Shown here in pieces: positions 1 through 5,033 of a stretch of DNA of 9,883 nt; position 1 is the stretch's first letter; each line of letters opens with the position of its first letter. Source of the stretch: Pseudomonadota bacterium (lineage in GTDB: Bacteria; Pseudomonadota; Gammaproteobacteria; Burkholderiales; Gallionellaceae); assembly GCA_021781695.1 (NCBI GenBank), contig JAJXWG010000044.1, positions 1 through 9,883 of the forward strand, written 5' to 3'. A program made the position numbers and the translations under genes. Below the pieces are notes generated by a model that searched no databases, had not been told where the DNA came from, and saw only the letters and a program-made list of their open reading frames with translations.

Positions 1-1
1 G

Positions 2-1135
2 ATCGTCATCTCGTACCTTGGCTGGGTGGGCGCGCAGATCACGGCACTCGGCCTTGTATTCAACGTGGTGTCGGCAGGCGCGATCAGCAAGCTCGCAGGA
101 ATGTGGATAGGCTCGGGCACCATACTCGTCTACACGCTGTTCGGCGGCATGTGGGCGGTGGCGATCACGGACTTTCTGCAGATGATCATCATCGTCATCG
201 GCATGCTGTTCATAGGTCACGAGATCAGCGGTCAGGTGGGCGGCGTAGCCACGGTGGTGCATCATGCGGCACAGGCAGGCAAGTTCGACTTCTGGCCGAA
301 GCCCGATATGAAGGAGATCATCGGCTTTGCTGCAGCCTGGATCACCATGATGTTTGGCTCGATACCACAGCAGGACGTATTCCAGCGCGTGCAGTCTTCA
401 AGGACCGTGAGCATCGCGATCTGGGCTACGGTGCTGGGCGGTTCGCTGTATTTTCTGTTCGCGTTCGTGCCGATGTTTCTCGCCTATTCGGCAACACTGA
501 TCGACCCCTCGATGGTGAGCGGCCTGATCGACTCCGACCCGCAGATGATCCTGCCCACGCTGGTGATGCGCCATGCGCCGCTGTTCGCCCAGGTGATGTT
601 CTTCGGCGCGCTGCTCTCCGCGATCAAGAGCTGCGCCTCTGCCACACTTTTGGCGCCCTCGGTGACATTCAGCGAGAATATCCTGAAGCCCATGATAGCT
701 CACAGGGTTTCCGACCGGCAGCTTCTGCACCTGATGCGCGTCGTGACGGTGAGTTTCACGATACTCGTCACGCTGTATGCGATGAACTCCAAGGCGAGCA
801 TCTTCAAGATGGTCGAAAATGCCTATCAGATCACGCTGGTTGCCGCCTTCGTGCCGCTGACGGCGGGCATTTTCTGGAAGCGTGCGACAAACCAGGGCGC
901 GCTCTTGTCCATTTTCTGCGGCATAGCGGTGTGGCTTGCCGTGCTGATTGCCGGTTCCGACGATCCCTATATACCCGCGCAGTTCGCCGGCCTGATCGCC
1001 AGCGCGATAGGCATGGCAATAGGGTCATTCATGCCGGGCATGGTGGCCAATCCGCTGCCAGAGGAACCGGAGCACTCGCATCTTCACCACCAGGCAGCGA
1101 GTCATACCGGCCATGTGGCGGATCATCATCGTTGA
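2..1135 (+). CDS. Sodium:solute symporter (SSS family), 5'-truncated
   Basis: Inner-membrane secondary transporter of the SSS family (relatives of PutP, PanF and SGLT) that couples solute uptake to Na+ entry; the substrate cannot be told. The open frame runs from the left edge (base 2) with no credible start, so the N-terminus lies outside; 377 residues are present. Visible are about eight to nine hydrophobic segments, the GGMWAVAITDFLQ stretch typical of the family (near base 140), the amphipathic IPQQDVFQRVQSS stretch (near base 362), a TM8-like segment with LLSAIKSCASATLLAPS (611-661), and WKRAT before the last helices. Two things are odd. The usual Ser-Thr pair of the Na+ site reads Ser-Cys preceded by Lys, and the C-terminal tail has eight His in the last 20 residues. 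No hairpin terminator is seen before phoB. Family assignment is firm from motifs; substrate is unknown. Confidence 0.85.
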   Translation: MVISYLGWVGAQITALGLVFNVVSAGAISKLAGMWIGSGTILVYTLFGGMWAVAITDFLQMIIIVIGMLFIGHEISGQVGGVATVVHHAAQAGKFDFWPKPDMKEIIGFAAAWITMMFGSIPQQDVFQRVQSSRTVSIAIWATVLGGSLYFLFAFVPMFLAYSATLIDPSMVSGLIDSDPQMILPTLVMRHAPLFAQVMFFGALLSAIKSCASATLLAPSVTFSENILKPMIAHRVSDRQLLHLMRVVTVSFTILVTLYAMNSKASIFKMVENAYQITLVAAFVPLTAGIFWKRATNQGALLSIFCGIAVWLAVLIAGSDDPYIPAQFAGLIASAIGMAIGSFMPGMVANPLPEEPEHSHLHHQAASHTGHVADHHR

Positions 1136-1139
1136 TGTC

Positions 1140-1171
1140 TTGTCATCTTCCTGTCATAAATTATTCATATT
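1140..1171 (+). promoter_or_regulatory. Pho box and putative -10 upstream of phoB
   Basis: Three heptamer half-sites lie at an exact 11-bp period: TTGTCAT (1140-1146), CTGTCAT (1151-1157) and TATTCAT (1162-1168). The spacers are CTTC and AAAT. PhoB binds CTGTCAT-like heptamers repeated every 11 bp, and this arrangement resembles the region before E. coli phoB. If the first two units are the functional box, CATATT at 1166-1171 (8 bp on, 4 of 6 matches to TATAAT) could be the -10; a -35 would not be needed at a PhoB-activated promoter. It starts 5 bp after the symporter stop codon and ends about 30 bp before phoB, implying phosphate-responsive autoregulation of phoBR. Confidence 0.8.
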
Positions 1172-1188
1172 CTGACGGCCTCAACGGT

Positions 1189-1195
1189 AAGGAGG
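1189..1195 (+). promoter_or_regulatory. phoB ribosome binding site
   Basis: A full-strength Shine-Dalgarno AAGGAGG lies directly before two successive ATG codons (1197 and 1200). The second leaves 4 bp of spacing and the first only 1 bp. Together with residue numbering identical to E. coli PhoB, this favours the start at 1200. Confidence 0.7.
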
Positions 1196-1199
1196 AATG

Positions 1200-1889
1200 A
1201 TGACTGCGAAGATATTGGTTGTGGAAGACGAGCCGGCGATACAGGAACTGCTGGTGTTTAACGTGAATCAGGCGGGATTCGAGGCGCTGCGCGCGGGGGA
1301 TGCCGAATCGGCCTGGGAGCAGATAAAAATTCACGCACCGGATCTCATCCTGCTCGACTGGATGTTGCCCACGACCAGCGGCGTGGTGCTTGCAAGACAG
1401 CTGCGCAACGAAGAGCAGACCAGGTCCATACCCATCATCATGCTGACAGCAAGAGGAGACGAACGCGACAAGGTACTGGGACTGGAGTCCGGTGCGGATG
1501 ACTACATCACCAAGCCTTTCTCGCCGCGCGAATTGATGGCGCGCATCCGCGCCGTGATGCGCCGCCACATACCCACGCTGTCGGACGACAAGGTGACGGC
1601 AGGGGGGCTGGAGCTGTCCCCAGTTTCGCATCGCGTATCCGCACAGGGGAAGCCCATTGATCTCGGGCCTACCGAATTTCGTCTGTTGCACTTTTTCATG
1701 ACTCATGCGGAGCGCGTTTACAGTCGCACGCAGTTGCTCGACCAGGTCTGGGGCACGCAGGTGTTCGTCGAGGAGAGAACCGTGGACGTGCATATCCGCC
1801 GCCTGCGCGCATCGCTGGAACACAGCGGTCTGGACATTCTGATTCAGACCGTGCGCGGCAGCGGTTACCGTTTTTCAACCAGTTATTAA
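1200..1889 (+). CDS. phoB: Phosphate regulon response regulator PhoB
   Basis: OmpR/PhoB-family transcription factor of 229 residues, the usual length. When phosphorylated by PhoR it binds Pho boxes and activates phosphate-scavenging genes. The N-terminal receiver domain (about 3-120) has acidic Asp10 and Glu11 in ILVVEDE, phospho-acceptor Asp53 in LLDWMLP, Thr83 in MLTARG and Lys105 in ITKPFSP. All are at the E. coli PhoB positions, which supports the start at 1200 over 1197. The winged-helix DNA-binding domain (about 128-226) contains GPTEFRLLHFFM, the recognition-helix region RTVDVHIRRLR and the terminal hairpin VRGSGYRFS. A Pho box lies just upstream, and phoR follows after 30 bp with no terminator, so the two are probably co-transcribed. 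The pairing with phoR makes PhoB much more likely than another OmpR-type regulator. Confidence 0.95.
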   Translation: MTAKILVVEDEPAIQELLVFNVNQAGFEALRAGDAESAWEQIKIHAPDLILLDWMLPTTSGVVLARQLRNEEQTRSIPIIMLTARGDERDKVLGLESGADDYITKPFSPRELMARIRAVMRRHIPTLSDDKVTAGGLELSPVSHRVSAQGKPIDLGPTEFRLLHFFMTHAERVYSRTQLLDQVWGTQVFVEERTVDVHIRRLRASLEHSGLDILIQTVRGSGYRFSTSY

Positions 1890-1919
1890 CAGCCGTCTAA
1901 ACCGGCGCTTCTTGAAAGA

Positions 1920-3227
1920 GTGAATGCCTTGCAGGATTTCTGGATAAGAGTGAGTCTGCCGGTGTTCTATGGCGCGCTGTTCGCGCTGCTGCTATGGGCC
2001 GTATTCTCGGCGCTGGTTGCGCTGTCCTTCATGCTGTTGCTGGTGCTGGCCGTGATGGCTTATCGCGCAAGGCAGCTCTACAAGCTCGGACAGTGGTTAA
2101 GCGACCCGCGCCTGGAAGCCATCCCTGACGGGGGGGGCATCTGGGATGATGTGTTCTCGAGTCTGTACAAGATGGTCAAGCGGCACAACCAGACCAAGCA
2201 GAAGCTGGCCGACGAATTGCAGCACATAGAGCAGGCGACTGCCGCGCTGCCGGAAGGCGTGGTGAGCCTGAATGAAGCCAACCGCGTCGAATGGTGCAAC
2301 CCGCTCGCCGAGCAGCATTTCGGCCTTAATCCAAACAGCGACATCCTGCAGGACATCACCTACCTCGTGCGCCAACCCGAATTCATCGCATACCTGCATG
2401 CGGGCAATTATGCCGAGCCCCTGGTGATGAAAGCGGCGCGCCATGAAGACATGATGCTGTCCATCAAGTTCGTGCCTTACGGCGGCAACAAGCACCTTAT
2501 GATCAGCCGGGATATCACCCAGTTGGAGCGCATCGAAACCATGCGCCGTGACTTCGTGGCCAACGTGTCACACGAGATGCGCACGCCCTTGACTGTGGTG
2601 AACGGCTTTGTCGAGAACCTTCAGGACATGCCTGACCTTTCCCACGACAAGATCAGGCATGTGTTGCAGCTGATGGCGGAGCAGACGCGCCGCATGGATC
2701 ATCTCGTGTCTGACCTGCTGACCCTGTCGCGTCTGGAAAACGATCACAGTCCGCTGCGCACCGAGATGGTCGACATGGAGTCGCTGCTCGCCGAAGTTTA
2801 TCAGGACGGCAGATTGCTAAGCGGTGGCCGGCACCAGTACAGCCTGGAGATCACGGGACCTCTGAGACTGAGCGGAAACCGCGAAGAGCTGCGCAGCGCG
2901 TTTTCCAATCTGGTGAGCAATGCGGTTCGCTATACTCCCGATGGCGGTACGATCAAGTTGAGCTGGAGTCTGCATTCAGGACAGCCGGAATTCTCCGTGC
3001 AGGACAGCGGCATAGGCATCGATGCGCAACACATCCCGCGCCTCACGGAACGGTTTTACCGTGTGGACCGCAGCAGATCCCGCGAGACAGGCGGTACGGG
3101 GCTGGGCCTTGCGATCGTCAACCGCATCGCATTGCGACATCAGGCAAAGTTGCAGATCGCAAGCCGCGTGGGGGAGGGCAGCACTTTCACGCTGGTGTTC
3201 CCGGCAAGCTCGATCAAGGAAAGATAG
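1920..3227 (+). CDS. phoR: Phosphate regulon sensor histidine kinase PhoR
   Basis: Membrane histidine kinase of 435 residues (E. coli PhoR has 431) that phosphorylates and dephosphorylates PhoB according to the phosphate signal relayed through the Pst/PhoU system. Two closely spaced membrane helices (about 12-30 and 33-48) have almost no periplasmic loop, as is usual for PhoR. A linker and a PAS domain (about 95-200, containing EGVVSLNEANRVEWCNPLA) follow. The HisKA H-box FVANVSHEMRTPL carries the phospho-acceptor His218. The ATPase domain has N-box NLVSNAVRYTP (Asn330, Asn334), G1 DSGIGI (from Asp362) and G2 GGTGLGLAIV (391-400). The start is uncertain: GTG at 1920 overlaps the purine-rich GAAAGAG, while in-frame TTG at 1929 is better spaced from it. 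A run of eight G (2130-2137) lies in codons 70-73. The stop directly abuts the convergent gene. Confidence 0.93.
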   Translation: MNALQDFWIRVSLPVFYGALFALLLWAVFSALVALSFMLLLVLAVMAYRARQLYKLGQWLSDPRLEAIPDGGGIWDDVFSSLYKMVKRHNQTKQKLADELQHIEQATAALPEGVVSLNEANRVEWCNPLAEQHFGLNPNSDILQDITYLVRQPEFIAYLHAGNYAEPLVMKAARHEDMMLSIKFVPYGGNKHLMISRDITQLERIETMRRDFVANVSHEMRTPLTVVNGFVENLQDMPDLSHDKIRHVLQLMAEQTRRMDHLVSDLLTLSRLENDHSPLRTEMVDMESLLAEVYQDGRLLSGGRHQYSLEITGPLRLSGNREELRSAFSNLVSNAVRYTPDGGTIKLSWSLHSGQPEFSVQDSGIGIDAQHIPRLTERFYRVDRSRSRETGGTGLGLAIVNRIALRHQAKLQIASRVGEGSTFTLVFPASSIKER

Positions 3228-4814
3228 CTACACGGGCGTGAAGCTGACACGCTCGAAATCGAGCCCGCGTTCCACGCTGAATCCCAGCTGCAGGACCATG
3301 AAATCGTCATTTGGCTGCCTCAATTCGATTGCGAGGCCGGGCTGAAACCAGCCGCGCGGAATGATCAGACTGGCAGGGGTCTTCACCGACGGCAGGGCGG
3401 GCATCAGAAAGGCCTGCGCCTCGCTTCGTGCAAGGTTGATGCCGGCTGCGCTTATTCTCACAGGCATGGGCTTGCCAGGCAGATATTTGATGCCCATCTG
3501 AAGCTTGCCTTGGCGGGTGACGATCATCCATGCGACAGTTGCCAGCATGAAGGAAAATGATTTGGCAGCGCGAAGCGCGATGAGCTGTTTGCACTTGAAG
3601 CGTCTTCCTGACTCATCGGTTCGGGTGATTCGCGCACCAATGATGTTCTCGTTTTCGATCAGCCATGATTCCAGCGGATGATCAATTTCTGCCCGTTCCA
3701 GGTCCGAGTTGGGCACATAGCCCATCGTCTCGATTTGCTTGATCGCAAGCTTGTCGAGGCGGGATGGCCTGTTGCCCTTTTGCGACAAATGGGCGTATAT
3801 GCCCTCGATCTGGCAACAAAGCTCTGTGATCCTTAAGACCGGTTTGCGCTGACTTAAACGCTTGTGTCTGTTTTCGCACCAGCATTGGTGCAAAAGAATC
3901 AAGAGGTCGTGGCAGGCGTAACTGTCATACTGACTCCCCAGTCCCACCTGCTGCGCCGTCTGCCCCTGTTGCAGCAGAATGGCCTTGACGCGCAACAGTT
4001 TGCTCATCGGGACCATGTCCAGATAGCGCACCGTATCCTTGTGCAGCACTTCCTCCGCTCTTTGCAATCCCATCTCGCCAGAGATGTCGACGGCCAGCGG
4101 TTCCGAGTCGTTCTTGTTCAGCTTGTAACTGCGCGCAAGACAGAGGCTGGAGCTCCATGCAGACAGCCAGCGATTCATCTGCTGCAATTGCCAGCGCGAC
4201 AATTCTGCAGGATTGGCATAGCAGGACAGCAGCGCCTTGACATAGCTTGAGGTACAGCTCGTCTTGCAGTCCGGATCGGCAACTTCAATCTGGTGCAGCT
4301 CATGCTGTTCGGCATAGGCATAAAGCTCGTGCATCTGGCGCCAGAGCGCGGGGCTGAATTCATATCTGGTGCGCAGGTATTCGAATATCTCCAGGCCGCC
4401 GTAGCATAGGCAGCGCTGGCACAGCAGCGCGCCCTGATCCGAAAGCTCCTTTTCGCCGAAGATGTAAAACTGCATGCAGCGCTGGTAGCCCGTCAGCATG
4501 GCCTGCCAGAGTTGAACGAGGGACATGAAGATCGTCATCTCTTCGTCGTTCAGCGGCAGGGGTTTGTCGATCAGCTTCTTGGCGTAATCGTCCTGCACGA
4601 AACCGACCGTTTCCCTCAGAAGTTCGAGGGTATTGAGTCGCTCTATGCCATTCATCGGGTAGCGGTTCAGTTCGCCGATCTGGTACAGAAGCTGGCTGTG
4701 CGCCAGCTGCAGATTGGTCAGCTGCAGTTGCCCAAGCCAGAGCCCGCAACTCGCTGCATCCTTGAATATCGGATTGGCGAGATCATCGGTAGGTTCGAGG
4801 GGCAGAATCAGCAT
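3228..4814 (-). CDS. Hypothetical protein, possible C-terminal PilZ-like domain
   Basis: Predicted soluble protein of 528 residues with no signal peptide and no convincing membrane helix. I cannot name it with certainty; the overall pattern recalls a conserved hypothetical family of betaproteobacteria. Residues 1-350 look mainly alpha-helical, Leu/Gln-rich, with several scattered Cys, LNRYP at 49-53, PLPLND at 85-90 and GYQRCM at 109-114. Residues 384-455 look like a beta barrel: WLIENENIIGARI, then DESGRR (400-405), then MIVTRQGKLQMGIKYLPG. The D-x-S-x-x-like motif followed by strands faintly resembles c-di-GMP-binding PilZ domains, but the upstream RxxxR motif is not evident, so binding is speculation. 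ATG 4814 has no clear Shine-Dalgarno; an in-frame stop 19 bp upstream limits other choices. The gene is convergent with phoR with zero spacing and no terminator, so it is not in that operon. It is real by length and ordered composition. Confidence 0.75.
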   Translation of the reverse strand: MLILPLEPTDDLANPIFKDAASCGLWLGQLQLTNLQLAHSQLLYQIGELNRYPMNGIERLNTLELLRETVGFVQDDYAKKLIDKPLPLNDEEMTIFMSLVQLWQAMLTGYQRCMQFYIFGEKELSDQGALLCQRCLCYGGLEIFEYLRTRYEFSPALWRQMHELYAYAEQHELHQIEVADPDCKTSCTSSYVKALLSCYANPAELSRWQLQQMNRWLSAWSSSLCLARSYKLNKNDSEPLAVDISGEMGLQRAEEVLHKDTVRYLDMVPMSKLLRVKAILLQQGQTAQQVGLGSQYDSYACHDLLILLHQCWCENRHKRLSQRKPVLRITELCCQIEGIYAHLSQKGNRPSRLDKLAIKQIETMGYVPNSDLERAEIDHPLESWLIENENIIGARITRTDESGRRFKCKQLIALRAAKSFSFMLATVAWMIVTRQGKLQMGIKYLPGKPMPVRISAAGINLARSEAQAFLMPALPSVKTPASLIIPRGWFQPGLAIELRQPNDDFMVLQLGFSVERGLDFERVSFTPV

Positions 4815-4817
4815 ATG

Positions 4818-4843
4818 TTCAGGATTCAGGTTTCAGGTTTCAG
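4818..4843. repeat. Tandem heptamer repeat TTCAGGT
   Basis: Nearly four copies of a 7-bp unit read on the + strand: TTCAGGA, TTCAGGT, TTCAGGT, TTCAG. On the minus strand these are CTGAAAC-type units lying directly before the start codon of the hypothetical gene at 4814, so they would form most of its mRNA leader. No Shine-Dalgarno is present within them. Confidence 0.8.
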
Positions 4844-4852
4844 AATATAGCA
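4844..4852 (-). promoter_or_regulatory. Possible extended -10 promoter for the 528-residue protein gene
   Basis: On the minus strand this reads TGCTATATT, an extended -10 element (TGN plus TATATT, 5 of 6 to consensus). No good -35 is seen 16-18 bp upstream. Transcription would begin near 4837, giving a leader of about 23 nt made largely of the heptamer repeats. Motif inspection only. Confidence 0.35.
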
Positions 4853-4897
4853 TACAGGAGCATAGTTGCTTGGCCACAGACTCTTTGCTGTATCCAG

Positions 4898-4963
4898 TTA
4901 TAGAAGCACTCTTTCAATGCCACCCTGATTTGCCTTGGCTACAAAATCCGGTAGCCAATTTTG
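4898..4963 (-). pseudogene. Diverged duplicate of the 3' end of the adjacent oxidoreductase gene
   Basis: Read on the minus strand this encodes NWLPDFVAKANQGGIERVLL and a TAA stop, matching the last 20 residues of the oxidoreductase ending at 5034 except for Gln in place of Arg. At nucleotide level 4898-4962 aligns with 5034-5098 with 8 mismatches in 65 bp. Seven of the eight lie in synonymous positions. Similarity stops abruptly at both ends: directly after the stop codon, and at the Glu codon before Asn-Trp. No start or body of a gene is attached. The pattern suggests a tail left from a second, independently evolved copy, for example a displaced gene end after integration or recombination. 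Confidence 0.8.
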
Positions 4964-5019
4964 ACTTCGGCCGCTACGCTCAACTTGGCTTTACCAAGTT
5001 GGCCTGCGCCGAAATTGGC
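4954..5019. repeat. Nested imperfect inverted repeat between the two gene tails
   Basis: Three stems share one axis. The inner CAACTTGG (4981-4988) pairs perfectly with CCAAGTTG (4994-5001) around a 5-nt loop. TTCGGC (4966-4971) pairs with GCCGAA (5008-5013). The outer GCCAATTT (4954-4961) pairs with AAATTGGC (5012-5019), competing for two bases with the middle stem. The left outer arm belongs to the duplicated gene tail. It lies downstream of the oxidoreductase stop and could act on transcript ends, but no T-run follows on either strand, so it is not a standard intrinsic terminator. Confidence 0.65.
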
Positions 5020-5033
5020 GTTCACAGTTAATT

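Noticed and set aside
103..1200. A 365-codon open frame overlapping the symporter on the same strand
   Set aside because: It is out of frame with an unmistakable SSS protein, rich in Arg, His and Asp with no domain pattern, and ends in the phoB leader. It is a by-product of GC-rich codon bias.
1161..1823. A 220-codon open frame antisense to phoB
   Set aside because: It is fully explained as the complement of a strong PhoB coding sequence.
4981..5001. Intrinsic terminator for the oxidoreductase gene
   Set aside because: The hairpin is good, but no T-run follows in the minus-strand direction and the stem is not especially GC-rich.
4954..5019. Integron attC site
   Set aside because: The arms are palindromic, but the outer ends lack the RYYYAAC/GTTRRRY core sites and no gene cassette or integrase is present.
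3228..5033. Co-transcription of the oxidoreductase gene with the 528-residue protein gene as one operon
   Set aside because: They share a strand, but the 219-bp gap has a structured repeat and a possible promoter for the second gene, so an operon cannot be supported.
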